In this document: positions 9,323 to 17,435 of the stretch, piece by piece
How the letters are laid out: every line of letters starts with the position of its first letter
Position numbering within the stretch: position 1 is the stretch's first letter
Assembly (NCBI RefSeq): GCF_003337555.1
Contig: NZ_QPJK01000008.1
Coordinates: 248,001 to 312,000 of the forward strand
DNA from: Pseudorhodoferax soli
GTDB lineage: Bacteria; Pseudomonadota; Gammaproteobacteria; Burkholderiales; Burkholderiaceae_C
DNA: 64,000 nt
Direction of reading: 5' to 3'
Program-made: the position numbers and the translations under genes
The notes under the pieces: generated by a model
Database searches by the model: none
The model's input: only the letters and a program-made list of their open reading frames with translations
What the model was told of the DNA's origin: nothing

Positions 9323-10747
9323 TCAATGGGCCGGTGCGGCGGCAGCTTGGGAGCTGGCGCCACCGGCAGCCGGGGAGACCATGGCAGAGGGTTTGCCGAT
9401 CACCGAGGCGACGAGCGCCGCATCCGCCAACCAAAACTGCTGCTGGGCATTGATCGCGTTGGTCACGCTCGAGATCTGATCGCGTGCCTCGGCCAAGAGC
9501 TCGAAGACACCGATCAGCATCCCGTTGTAGCGAAGGACGTTCTCGTCGGCCATCGCTTGGCGCAGTGGGACGATTTCGTCGCGGTAGTGGCGTGCGATGT
9601 CGTAAGTCGTGCGATACGCCGAGTAGTCCTGGCGCAGCTGAGAGGTCGCACCGCGGACGGCTGCGTCGTAGCGGTTGGCGGCCACCAGAGATTGAGCGTT
9701 CAGTGCGTCGCGCTGAGCGGAGCCCCAGTCGAACAGGGGCAGCCGGATGTCCAGCTCAAACCCTCGCCCGGTGCTGCGCGTCCCCTCTTGGTTGTCGAAG
9801 ACGGTGTCACGCCGGATGCCAGCTTCCACGTCGATGAACGTGGAAAGTTGGTTGATGCCTTGCGACCTGCCTGCCATCTCCAGCTGCGCGCGTGCCTGCT
9901 GCACGTCCAGGCGTTGTGCGCCGGCGGTGCTGGCAACGTCCTGGGCTGGACGGGGTGCCTTGGGCAGATCGGGCAAACGTTCCGGAAGCTGCAGCTTCGC
10001 GGCCTGGCTGTCGTCCAGACCCAGCGCGCGGACAAGTTCCTCCCGGGCCGAAGTGGCGGCATGACGTGCCGAGGCCAGTTGCGTCGTCGCATCGGCATAA
10101 AACACCTGCTGGCGCGCTCGCTGCAGCTTGCTGAAGTTTCCGATCAGCTGCATCCGCCGCGCCAGCTCAGCACTGGCCTCGGCTGACTGCTTGACTTGCT
10201 CGGCGTATTGCAGCAACTGCTGCGCGGCGATGGCGCGCACCCAGGCTTGGCGAACCTGAGTCACCTGGTCCACCACGGTGGTCGTGAGTTGAATCTGCGC
10301 CTGGATCCCCTGGCTGCGCGCAATGGACATGCGTCGCGGCAGGAGGATCAGGTCGACCACGCCGAACGACAAAAGCCGCCCGATTTCGAGCTCGTCTCCA
10401 ATGCGCAGCCGCTCGAAGCTGAAAACCGGGTTGGGAATGTTGCCCGACTGGTTCGCGTTGGAGATCTCGGCCCAGCTTTGGGCCACCATTGCCTGCAACG
10501 CAGGGCTGTTCGCCAGGGCGAGGCGCACTGCGGCATCTTGCGTCAGGGGCTTGCCCAGAAGCTCATCGGCGACCGCAAGGCGTGCGTCACGCTGTTCCTG
10601 GGTGCGGCTCAGCTCCAGGTTGCCTCCTGTGAACTGCGCCGCGGAGCTGTTTGTCTGCTTGACGGCATCGTCGATGCCGAGGGAAGCACAGCCTGTCAGA
10701 ACCGCAAGGCCAACGGCGCCGAGCGCCAAACGCAGCGGGCGCGTCAT
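9323..10747 (-). CDS. TolC-family outer-membrane efflux lipoprotein
   Basis: A 474-residue protein with a lipoprotein signal (AVLTGCASLG, lipobox Cys near residue 20) and the repeated helical barrel architecture of outer-membrane efflux proteins (long stretches rich in Ala, Gln and Leu; QARAQLEMAGRSQG). It would form a channel through the outer membrane. No RND pump or membrane-fusion protein follows it, so its partner must be encoded elsewhere or it works alone with periplasmic copper proteins. It overlaps the next upstream gene by four bases (10744-10747). Confidence 0.85.
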   Translation of the reverse strand: MTRPLRLALGAVGLAVLTGCASLGIDDAVKQTNSSAAQFTGGNLELSRTQEQRDARLAVADELLGKPLTQDAAVRLALANSPALQAMVAQSWAEISNANQSGNIPNPVFSFERLRIGDELEIGRLLSFGVVDLILLPRRMSIARSQGIQAQIQLTTTVVDQVTQVRQAWVRAIAAQQLLQYAEQVKQSAEASAELARRMQLIGNFSKLQRARQQVFYADATTQLASARHAATSAREELVRALGLDDSQAAKLQLPERLPDLPKAPRPAQDVASTAGAQRLDVQQARAQLEMAGRSQGINQLSTFIDVEAGIRRDTVFDNQEGTRSTGRGFELDIRLPLFDWGSAQRDALNAQSLVAANRYDAAVRGATSQLRQDYSAYRTTYDIARHYRDEIVPLRQAMADENVLRYNGMLIGVFELLAEARDQISSVTNAINAQQQFWLADAALVASVIGKPSAMVSPAAGGASSQAAAAPAH

Positions 10748-11067
10748 GGCTTCTCCTTGGGTGCGGGCATGACATGCCCGGCGTGTGGATCTGCCGCTGC
10801 AGGCGGTTTGGTGTCAGAGGGTTCGCCACTTGCCTCTTTGGCATAGGCGCGCCATCCACCACGGCTTTTGACGGTGTCGTTGGCGGCCTTCCATGGGATG
10901 GCTTTTTCGTCAGCGAAGGCTCTGTAGCCATCCATCGCCGAGTTGTAGGAGAGAGAACTCGGCGTCGCCGAGGGAGCGTCCACGACGGGTGCAGTCTGCG
11001 CGCCTGCCGTGAAAGCCACGAATGTGGTCAAGCTGGCCAGCCACGCGGCCGGCGATTTTTTGAACAT
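10744..11067 (-). CDS. Small secreted protein of the copper operon, unknown function
   Basis: A 107-residue protein starting at the ATG at 11067, preceded by GAGGAACCC. The signal peptide ends near TAGAQT (residue 24). The mature part has SYNSAMDGYRAFADEKAIPW and ends in a His/Met-containing tail (DPHAGHVMPAPKEKP). It overlaps the TolC-type gene by four bases, so the two are coupled. Similar small proteins occur beside copper outer-membrane factors. I do not recognise a catalytic domain; metal binding is inferred from the tail. Confidence 0.7.
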   Translation of the reverse strand: MFKKSPAAWLASLTTFVAFTAGAQTAPVVDAPSATPSSLSYNSAMDGYRAFADEKAIPWKAANDTVKSRGGWRAYAKEASGEPSDTKPPAAADPHAGHVMPAPKEKP

Positions 11068-11183
11068 GGGTTCCTCGCGATGTTCATGAACGAAGTGCGG
11101 TCGGCAGCCACAAGGCTGGAGCGACAACAAGCGATACATGCGCGTTCAGACGCCGACAGCCAAGCTGCCGGGCGGCGAACGCG

Positions 11184-11582
11184 TTAAGCGCGAGGAGGTT
11201 TTTGAGGAACGCCGGGCGAGACGATCGCCAGCGCGTAGAGAGGCTCTACCAGGTCGGCCTGAGGAAGGCCAAAGTTCTTGACGTCAGCAACGGCCGGGGT
11301 TAATCCAACAGCATGGCAGGGGGCGCAATTGCCACATTTGTGGCCCCCGTCGTCATGGCCAGCATCGGTGCCGTGGTCATGCGCGTCGACTTGGGCGTCT
11401 GCGTGGTGGCCCGAAGCCAACAAGGCATCCCCATGATCATGGGGACTGCCCGTCGAGGCGGAAACAGCTTCCATCGACATGGTCGACCCTGGGGCGCAAA
11501 CAGCCATGGCTGCTGCCGCGTAGCCTTGAAAAGGCACCGCAAACATCATGAGCCACAGAAAGATCGTGCGAAAGCTGACCAC
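11184..11582 (-). CDS. His/Cys-rich exported protein, possible metal sensor or CopL-like protein
   Basis: About 132 residues if translation starts at the GTG at 11582; the frame is open to 11669 but the extra residues look non-native. A hydrophobic signal or anchor (TIFLWLMMFAVPFQGYA) is followed by a mature part dense in His and Asp (HGDALLASGHHADAQ, HDHGTDAGHDDGGH) and a Cys cluster CGNCAPCHA. This composition is typical of metal-binding proteins in copper, zinc and cobalt loci. No Shine-Dalgarno sequence settles the start. The specific role is unknown. Confidence 0.65.
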   Translation of the reverse strand: MVSFRTIFLWLMMFAVPFQGYAAAAMAVCAPGSTMSMEAVSASTGSPHDHGDALLASGHHADAQVDAHDHGTDAGHDDGGHKCGNCAPCHAVGLTPAVADVKNFGLPQADLVEPLYALAIVSPGVPQKPPRA

Positions 11583-11708
11583 CGATGAATTGTAGTAGCG
11601 CAGGGGGGTTGGTGGAAATAGCCGGCCCGGAAATGCCCACAAAGTGCACAGCACGTGAAGCCGCGACACTGCCCATCTCCCATTTTTGATGTCCGCAAAG
11701 GTGAGACG

Positions 11709-12161
11709 CTACTTCCCGCGCACATAGAGCCCCAGCGCTACCAGCCACGGTGCCGTGAACAGCAGGAGGAGCCATTTGAAGTCAGAGTCGATGAGGAAAT
11801 TCACGACGACCATCAATCCGATAGAGGTGACCGCGCTCAGCGCGGCAACCCAGGCCGCGCCGGGCGCCCGGCTGCGGAAGCAGGTTCTTGCCAAGTAGCA
11901 AGTCAGCAGCCCAGTGGACACCATGTAGCCGCCCAACACCCAGAAGACGCGCGGCAGCCAAAGCAGCAGGCCGGGAAAGGCGACACGAATGTGCTCCAGC
12001 GTCGTGCCCATGAAGCGAGGGTCTTCCGGGAGCAGCGCCGGGCGAATAAAGATGAAGTAGAAACCCAGTCCAATCAGGATGATGCCGCCGAGCGCCAAGG
12101 CACCTGAGGAAAGCTGGCCGCTCTCGGTGGTACCCGCCGACGCCGCCACTTGCCTGGTCAT
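11709..12161 (-). CDS. Four-helix inner-membrane protein, unknown function
   Basis: A 150-residue protein with about four membrane helices (residues ~22-42, ~64-90, ~100-122 and ~128-146; for example ALALGGIILIGLGFYFIFI and WLLLLFTAPWLVALGLYV). There are no metal-ligand clusters. It lies between the lipoprotein gene at 12169 (7 bases away) and the His-rich protein, on the same strand, so it belongs to the copper operon. I do not recognise the family. Confidence 0.65.
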   Translation of the reverse strand: MTRQVAASAGTTESGQLSSGALALGGIILIGLGFYFIFIRPALLPEDPRFMGTTLEHIRVAFPGLLLWLPRVFWVLGGYMVSTGLLTCYLARTCFRSRAPGAAWVAALSAVTSIGLMVVVNFLIDSDFKWLLLLFTAPWLVALGLYVRGK

Positions 12162-12168
12162 CCCGAGC

Positions 12169-12435
12169 CTACTTGCACTGCTCGTGCATTGCCTGCATTC
12201 GCTGGCGCATCTCCGGCGTCATGGACGACATGTGCTTTTCCATCATGGTTTGCTGCTCTGCGGAGGGCTTGCCGCTCATCATCTTCTTGTGCATCTCGCA
12301 ATGGGACTGCATGTCCTTCGCGCCCATCGTTGCATGTGCATGGTCGTCGCTCTTTGCAGAAGCGGCGCAACCGGCCAGCCCCACGGACAAAAGCGCAGAT
12401 GCAATCAGGGGGACTACTCGTGAAATCAGCTTCAT
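12169..12435 (-). CDS. Small Met/His-rich lipoprotein
   Basis: An 88-residue protein with a lipoprotein signal (SVGLAGCAAS, lipid-linked Cys at residue 23) and a mature part rich in Met, His and Lys (CEMHKKMMSG, EKHMSSMTPEMRQRM). It is the first gene of the minus-strand copper operon; its start has a clear ribosome site (AAAGGAAGTTTC). Likely a membrane-tethered periplasmic copper binder; the function is inferred from composition and position. Confidence 0.75.
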   Translation of the reverse strand: MKLISRVVPLIASALLSVGLAGCAASAKSDDHAHATMGAKDMQSHCEMHKKMMSGKPSAEQQTMMEKHMSSMTPEMRQRMQAMHEQCK

Positions 12436-12467
12436 GAAACTTCCTTTTGTGTCTGTCGGTAAAGGGG

Positions 12468-12500
12468 GGACAACCCGCAGCTACACAATACGGTTGTTCC
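12468..12500. promoter_or_regulatory. Imperfect inverted repeat upstream of the copper operon
   Basis: Arms GGACAACC (12468-12475) and GGTTGTTCC (12492-12500) face each other across 16 bases, just upstream of the first minus-strand gene at 12435. It could be a regulator site such as one for a CopR-type response regulator, but the match is to no consensus I can name. Confidence 0.3.
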
Positions 12501-12682
12501 GGCCCAGCGAGTTGACTTGCATCAACGCACGCTGAGCCGGCCGCGCTCTATTTCAGCGCTCGTTGGCAGTGACGATGAGCGTTTCATCATCTCGGGCGGC
12601 CATAGACAGCACCTTGTCGCCTGTTTCGAGGCGTTCAAGCTTCCCGTCTGCTGCCCTGAACACCATCTTCAGAAAATAAGTC

Positions 12683-12709
12683 TTGACCTTGACATGATGA
12701 GAGGGTCAA
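12683..12709 (+). promoter_or_regulatory. CueR/MerR-type operator upstream of the CopZ-like gene
   Basis: Inverted arms TTGACC (12683-12688) and GGTCAA (12704-12709) separated by 15 bases. TTGACC doubles as a -35 box, and ACAGTA about 20 bases on can act as -10, again the stretched MerR-family promoter layout. It is the same half-site as in the copA operator at 6354-6386. It reads toward the gene at 12744, preceded by an AG-poor but short leader. Confidence 0.75.
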
Positions 12710-12743
12710 CAGTACCTCCTTCCCAACCAGAACTGGAAAAGCA

Positions 12744-13070
12744 ATGGTCACCTTCAAAGTCAACGACATGACGTGCGGGCACTGCGCCAGCACAATCACC
12801 AAGGCAGTCACCTCGGTCGACAGGTCAGCCCGCGTGGAGGTCGACATTCCGCGCAAGCTCGTCCATGTAAACGGCGAAGTGGCAACAGCGGTCTTGGTCG
12901 GAGCTATCCACGACGCTGGATACACGCCTGAGGAGGTCCAGGCTGAATCCGCCCGCCCCGCGGCTCCACAGGCAGCCCGTGGTTGTGGGTGCGGCTGCGG
13001 GCCGAAGAAGGCGCCTGCGGTTGGGATTGATCAAGGAGCGACAACCGTCCGCAGCTCATGCTGTAGCTAG
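12744..13070 (+). CDS. CopZ-like copper chaperone with an added Cys-rich tail
   Basis: A 108-residue protein. Residues 1-66 are an HMA domain with the metal motif MTCGHCAS and the HDAGYTPEEV end typical of CopZ/MerP folds. Unlike ordinary 68-residue CopZ, it continues with an Ala/Pro linker and a tail holding CGCGCG and a final SSCCS, adding five to six cysteines. There is no signal peptide, so it is cytoplasmic and could deliver Cu(I) to CopA, whose own HMA domain is missing. It is driven by the CueR-type site at 12683. DUF2933 follows 14 bases later. Confidence 0.85.
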   Translation: MVTFKVNDMTCGHCASTITKAVTSVDRSARVEVDIPRKLVHVNGEVATAVLVGAIHDAGYTPEEVQAESARPAAPQAARGCGCGCGPKKAPAVGIDQGATTVRSSCCS

Positions 13071-13084
13071 GCCAGGAGCCCCCC

Positions 13085-13321
13085 ATGGACCAACAGCACG
13101 CACGCCCTTCTTTTTGGAAGACGCCTTTCGGCATCGCCGCGAGCCTGATCGCGGTGGTCGCCAGCGTCTACCTGTGGATCGCCCACAGGGACCACTTTCT
13201 TGCGCTGCTGCCGTTTGCCATCTTGGCCGCTTGCCCGCTGATGCACGTCTTCATGCACCGCGGCCATGGCGGCCACGCGCACGGCGCGAAGCCCAAAAAT
13301 AACGGCACGCCGCGCGGCTGA
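13085..13321 (+). CDS. DUF2933 small membrane protein
   Basis: A 78-residue protein with two membrane helices (ASLIAVVASVYLWIA and LLPFAILAACPLMHVFMH) and a His/Gly-rich tail (RGHGGHAHGAK). This is the DUF2933 pattern, common in heavy-metal resistance loci. It follows the CopZ-like gene closely on the same strand and is followed by a hairpin terminator at 13372-13399. Its biochemical role is not known. Confidence 0.8.
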   Translation: MDQQHARPSFWKTPFGIAASLIAVVASVYLWIAHRDHFLALLPFAILAACPLMHVFMHRGHGGHAHGAKPKNNGTPRG

Positions 13322-13371
13322 AGCCGCGGAGCTCGCCCGCTTCAGTCTCGGCGCAGTGGCCCAGACACAAA

Positions 13372-13399
13372 AAAGGCCGGCACCGAGGTGCCAGCCTTT
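13372..13399. terminator. Bidirectional hairpin terminator
   Basis: A stem of AAAGGCCGGCACC against GTGCCAGCCTTT with loop GAG and one mismatch, flanked by an A run on the left and T residues in the right arm. It separates the plus-strand chaperone operon from the minus-strand Cys-rich gene at 13433-13552 and can serve both directions. Confidence 0.7.
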
Positions 13400-13432
13400 C
13401 AGGATTGCCAGGCTAGCTGGCTACCGCGCTGC

Positions 13433-13552
13433 TTATTCGCAGCAGGGCATCGTGACCTCGTCGCAGCAGTCGCCACCATCGCAGCAGGGCTGCGCAGCGA
13501 AAACTGCAGTGGAGGCCAACGTAAGGGCGAAGATTGCAAGTAGCTTTTTCAT
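13433..13552 (-). CDS. 39-residue secreted Cys-rich miniprotein
   Basis: A complete small gene reading MKKLLAIFALTLASTAVFAA as a classic signal peptide, then a 19-residue mature part that holds six cysteines as three CC pairs (QPCCDGGDCCDEV and MPCCE). It ends with TAA, just before the terminator at 13372-13399. Codon-by-codon translation is clean, with no internal stops. It lies at the edge of the copper island next to a second Cys-rich secreted protein. A metal-binding or redox role is inferred from composition; I do not recognise a family. The ribosome site is weak (GGATCG). Confidence 0.75.
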   Translation of the reverse strand: MKKLLAIFALTLASTAVFAAQPCCDGGDCCDEVTMPCCE

Positions 13553-13589
13553 GAACGATCCGTTTGGTTGAGTGAAGGGGAAACATTGA

Positions 13590-13859
13590 TCAAGCCCGCG
13601 CCCAAGGCGGTCGCCAGATGTCTTCGATCCTTGTTCCCAAGTTCACAAATAGGGGTGTCACCGTCACAGCGTCGGAAACATGCCCGAGGTGCTCAGTCAT
13701 GGAGGCAAGAGGGCTTACCGGCTGACAAACGCAGCCAGCAGGCACGCAGTGGACATCCCCGCACGTCACCTCGCAGCAGTCAGGCTGCCGTGGGCTTGCC
13801 GCGTACGCAGTATGAACCGCGAACAGCAAGACAAGAAAGAGGCCAAAGATGGCGCGCAT
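13590..13859 (-). CDS. Secreted Cys-rich small protein
   Basis: About 89 residues starting at the ATG at 13859. A signal peptide (AIFGLFLVLLFAVHTAYA) is followed by a Cys/His cluster PDCCEVTCGDVHCVPAGCVC within residues 26-45, then a less distinctive tail ending in WRPPWARA. The frame is open further upstream, but those residues look random. It is on the same strand as the 39-residue miniprotein and upstream of it by 37 bases, so the two may be co-transcribed. A role in binding metal is inferred; the family is unknown. Confidence 0.65.
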   Translation of the reverse strand: MRAIFGLFLVLLFAVHTAYAASPRQPDCCEVTCGDVHCVPAGCVCQPVSPLASMTEHLGHVSDAVTVTPLFVNLGTRIEDIWRPPWARA

Positions 13860-14153
13860 GAGGACAGGATACCAGGGGAGGCAACTCCGCCTTGCAGAGG
13901 CTGAGCTCGTCGGCCACCATGTATGCGGACATTCGCCAACGTCTGCTTTGGCCGCCTGTTGCCTGATTTGTTGATCGGCGCGACCGACTGCAACCGCTGC
14001 ACTGCGGCCGCTCAGGTCAGCAAGGCGACCGACAGCAGAGGGCGCAAAGGAGCCCGTCGCCGTCACGCTCGTCGGTTAAGGACCCTTATACCTGGGTCAT
14101 CGTCTGCCGCAGCATGCAGTACGTTCGGTGCACGGCGTTGCGAGTTGGAACCC

Positions 14154-14900
14154 CTAGCGGCGGGCGCGTTGATCGTCGAGGTCACCTTTACGCACCATTT
14201 CGACTCGCACAAGGTCAAGTGCAATAGAGACCGCGGAGATGCCCCGGAATCCGACGCCGATGGATGCGAATCCTTGCGACGTCCAGCGCGAACCGGAATC
14301 CAAGCGGTCGTGATGGTGACCATGTACGAGCGCACGCACGCGCATCGACTGCGCAAGCGTGTCCAGAAGGTCGAACCCGTGCGGGTGATAGCCCGGGGCC
14401 TCGTGCGTGACGAGAACATCGGCGTGCAGTTCGGCCAAGCGATCCACCTCGTCCGGGTAGATCGTGCCCCAATGCTTGCGCGCATGACCGTCGCGCCAGC
14501 GTTCAGATGGCGGCGTTGACACAGCATGCTCATCGCGCGAACGGAACGCAGGTCTGCCGCCACGAGCCGCACCTGGTGAGGGATGCCAGACAGCCTCCCG
14601 AAAAATCCCGCCGAGCCCAGCTAGCCGCGTCCCGTTCGGCAGCGTCACGACCCGGCCTTGCACGTTTCGATCGGCGAGGGCGCTGCCCCAAACACGGATC
14701 CAAAGGTCGTCGGAGTCGGCGTCGTGGTTGCCGGGAATCCACCATATACGGTCACGTATCCGTTGAAGTTCCTCGTGCAAGGGTCGCCTCGGCTCCAGGT
14801 CCCCGAGCAGCACGACAGCAGAAGCGTCCGTTCGCAGTGCCGCTTCGACGATGTGGTCGAACGAACCATGAGGGTCGCCGCAGTACAGAACAGGGGCCAT
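14154..14900 (-). CDS. Calcineurin-like metallophosphoesterase
   Basis: A 248-residue protein with the dimetal motifs in order: GDPHG near residue 8 (in place of the common GDxH), GDLEPRR near 33, GNHD near 57, VLVTHEAPG in the middle and VHGHHHDR toward the end. It hydrolyses phosphoester bonds; the substrate is unknown. There is no signal peptide. A short Cys-rich gene ends at 14904, four bases upstream of this start, so the two form a pair. It resembles phosphatases from accessory regions more than housekeeping ones. Confidence 0.88.
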   Translation of the reverse strand: MAPVLYCGDPHGSFDHIVEAALRTDASAVVLLGDLEPRRPLHEELQRIRDRIWWIPGNHDADSDDLWIRVWGSALADRNVQGRVVTLPNGTRLAGLGGIFREAVWHPSPGAARGGRPAFRSRDEHAVSTPPSERWRDGHARKHWGTIYPDEVDRLAELHADVLVTHEAPGYHPHGFDLLDTLAQSMRVRALVHGHHHDRLDSGSRWTSQGFASIGVGFRGISAVSIALDLVRVEMVRKGDLDDQRARR

Positions 14901-14903
14901 GGC

Positions 14904-15137
14904 TCAGGATGGCTCGCGTTGAAGGACGATGGGCTTCAGGGTCGCCGCGAGCCGATCCTCGCGTGGCTCAGCCCGCACGAACCCGGCCCTTGGGGCGTTG
15001 CACCGGTAGCAGCTTTCGAAGCGCTGCCAACGTGCCAAGCTTGCAGCTTCGCTCTCGATGTCTTTCTTCGAAGCCGCCCAGTACACCGCGCCGCACCCGT
15101 GGCACTTCGCGCGCGTCCTCTGCTGAGGAATGCTCAT
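14904..15137 (-). CDS. Small zinc-ribbon-like protein
   Basis: A 77-residue protein beginning MSIPQQRTRAKCHGCGAVYW. It has two CxxC knuckles (CHGC at about residues 12-15, CYRC at about 44-47) spaced like a zinc ribbon. It ends four bases before the metallophosphoesterase start, so the two are probably co-transcribed and may act together. I do not know the family. The upstream open frame to 15449 does not look coding, so the ATG at 15137 is preferred. Confidence 0.6.
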   Translation of the reverse strand: MSIPQQRTRAKCHGCGAVYWAASKKDIESEAASLARWQRFESCYRCNAPRAGFVRAEPREDRLAATLKPIVLQREPS

Positions 15138-15751
15138 GGCGCTAAAGATTAACAAGCGTGTGTTGTCGCACCGCAAGCGTGGACCTCTTCCCGATACTTC
15201 AATCCCGTTGGTCATCGGCATCGCGACCGCTGGAGTCGGAACCGTATCCTCGCAGGCTTCCATGACGGAACCCGACGGGTCGAGCAGATAGGAGGCGAGA
15301 GGACGCTGAGTCGACATCTGGAAGGCCATCGAGTGAACGGAATCGTACGACGGTCCGTGGATTCGCGCCACGTGTGCAAGCTTTGAGTGCGGTCGCACGC
15401 CACGGAAGCGCCGACGCGAGACGGGGTCTGGTGGGGCTGTGGAGTTCACTCCAAGCTCCGCGCTTGGCTACGGACTGGAAAGCCTGCGCCCTGGACCAAC
15501 CGGTCGCACCGTACGTTCTTTGATACTCACGGCGCAAGGCTTGCGGCGACGAGGTCGTCGTCCGTCGCATCAGGTGTCCGCAGGTGCAACCTGGAACTGT
15601 GGCGTCGTCACGGCCCTTGTCGTTCATGTCGCGAAGGCGGGGCTGGCATCAGGATGTCGGGCCATGCGCCGGGGGCGCACTGTCGAAGCGGGCAAGCGTT
15701 CGCAGCAGCCCACAGCGGTGCTGCTTCGCCACGGCCGAAGCCATTGGGGCG
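15138..15751. other. Gap with no supported gene
   Basis: About 610 bases. Several open frames exist on both strands, but they are Arg/Ser-rich, lack ribosome sites and contradict each other. It may be decayed coding sequence. I see no RNA gene or repeat. Confidence 0.5.
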
Positions 15752-16966
15752 CTACTGCGCCTCGGCCGCCGGCCAGAGCCGAGGGAAGTAGAAGCGCAGT
15801 GCCTGCTGCGGCACTCCGAAGCGCAGTGGGCCATCACGCGAATCGCTGTTTAGCAGGCCGCGCTTGAGCAGCGCGCGGATCTGGGTCGTTGCCAGCCGGT
15901 CGTCAAGGCCTAGGATGGACTCGAAGTGGGAGCGATCCAGTTCGCTTTGGGTGACGAACAGGTGATGCAGCGCGCCCAAGGCCTGGCTTCCTACACCTTG
16001 GCGCACGACCTGCTCCTCATGAGCCAAGCAGGCTGCAAGGCGCTCTTTCATGCCGTCCACCGCCAACAGACCGGACATGAACTGCACCTCGTCCAGGCAC
16101 AGTTGCAGCGCATAGCTGATCCAGTTTTCCAGGCCGCGTTCGGTGCGGCTACCGCGGCCGTCGAGATCGCCGGCACGGGCTTCGTCGGCTTCGGCCAGGT
16201 GGGCGTAGTACGCGTCCTGGCTGCGCGCAAAACCGCGCGTGGCGGACCAAATGCCATTCGTCAAGCCCAGCTGGGCGAGCAGCAGATGCGTGTGCAGACG
16301 AGCTACGCGGCCATTGCCATCGCGGAACGGATGAATCCACGCAAGCCGCTGGTGCGATGCCATCGCTGCGAGCACACGTCGTTCGCCGTGATGCGTGCCG
16401 CCATAGAGCCGGCTCCAGCGCTCAAGGAAGTCCGGCAACTTGACGGCATCGGGGGCAGCGTGCCGGCCCACGCCGACCTGCTGCGTGCGCAGTTCCCCTG
16501 GGGCTACCGGCTCTTCCTGCTCGGAGCGTCGGTTGTCCAGAGGCATGCGCGCAAACAGATCTTGGTGGATGCCTTGCAACGTCCGTGGCGACCAGACCGT
16601 GGCCCAGTCCCATTGCGACGCCTGACGTTCTATGCTGGTTTCGGTGGCCATGTGCGCCAGGGCGAGCCGCTGACGGCGCGCAATGTCGGCATCGCTGGCG
16701 TAGTCGTTGCGCAGGGCCTGCTCGATCTCGGCCGGCGAAGCGTGTTCGCCCTCGATCTTGTTGCTGTAGTACGAGTGCATGGCCCGCAGCTGTCCGCGCA
16801 GACCCAGCAAGGCCCCGGGTGGGCACATGCCAGCGAGGCGGCCGGCGCTGCGGATCAGCTCTTGGGCTTGCTCAAGAAGCGGTGGCAACCGGTGCTCGCC
16901 AGGCAGCAGCGGCTCCATCTCCGAAGGATGGCTGTAGAGCGCGAAGGCTTGCGAAATGGGCGGCAT
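15752..16966 (-). CDS. Fic-family AMP transferase-like protein with N-terminal inhibitory motif
   Basis: A 404-residue protein with the Fic active-site motif HPFRDGNGRVAR (about residues 211-222). The N-terminal segment has SYYSNKIEGEHASP, the (S/T)xxxE(G/N) autoinhibitory helix that marks class II Fic proteins regulated in cis. A DUF4172-like N-terminus and a C-terminal winged-helix-like part (RALLKRGLLNSDSRDG) complete the usual length. Such enzymes transfer AMP or related groups to hydroxyl side chains; the target is unknown. It has no neighbour that looks like an antitoxin. Confidence 0.9.
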   Translation of the reverse strand: MPPISQAFALYSHPSEMEPLLPGEHRLPPLLEQAQELIRSAGRLAGMCPPGALLGLRGQLRAMHSYYSNKIEGEHASPAEIEQALRNDYASDADIARRQRLALAHMATETSIERQASQWDWATVWSPRTLQGIHQDLFARMPLDNRRSEQEEPVAPGELRTQQVGVGRHAAPDAVKLPDFLERWSRLYGGTHHGERRVLAAMASHQRLAWIHPFRDGNGRVARLHTHLLLAQLGLTNGIWSATRGFARSQDAYYAHLAEADEARAGDLDGRGSRTERGLENWISYALQLCLDEVQFMSGLLAVDGMKERLAACLAHEEQVVRQGVGSQALGALHHLFVTQSELDRSHFESILGLDDRLATTQIRALLKRGLLNSDSRDGPLRFGVPQQALRFYFPRLWPAAEAQ

Positions 16967-17435
16967 TGAAGGCAGTGATTGAAAGGACTTTCACCCCTTC
17001 CTGCAAGATGTTTTCGTGAGCTCGAGCTGGGCGAAACGTGAGGGCCCAACTTACGCCGCTTGATGGCCGCCTTGGGCAGCTGAACCGGCGCTACGGCGAG
17101 GGCGCCGGGCACCACTGGCATGCGCGATCACGCAGAGAATGGGGCATGCGGCATGACCGCAGGAGGCCAAACCGCACGACGTGTTGACGGGAGGGGTCGG
17201 TGGCGAGAATGCGATGTCGCCCGTGCAAGGCATCTCGAAGACCCCCTGCGCGGAACCCATAGTGCCTCATGCATCGGCCGTGCTGGGCCACTGTCGTCGA
17301 GGTTGACCGTCTACAGACGTGCGCGGTCTGCAACGCATCTCGCACGGTGGCCCCCGCAAGCAGACGCAGACTTTTTTTGGTGCATGCTTGCGCAGTCTTA
17401 GGCAACGCGTGCGACCCTGCATGAAAGGAGCAACC
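16967..17435. other. Gap with no supported gene
   Basis: About 470 bases before the small gene at 17436. No protein-like frame, RNA or clear operator was found. A GC-rich stretch in the middle has short open frames of improbable composition only. Confidence 0.5.

Noticed and set aside
15199-15867. Several open frames on both strands in the gap before the Fic gene
   Set aside because: They conflict with each other, are Arg/Ser-rich and show no recognisable domain.
15926-16969. Plus-strand frame of 347 codons opposite the Fic gene
   Set aside because: The Fic motif and autoinhibitory helix are on the minus strand, so this is an antisense shadow.
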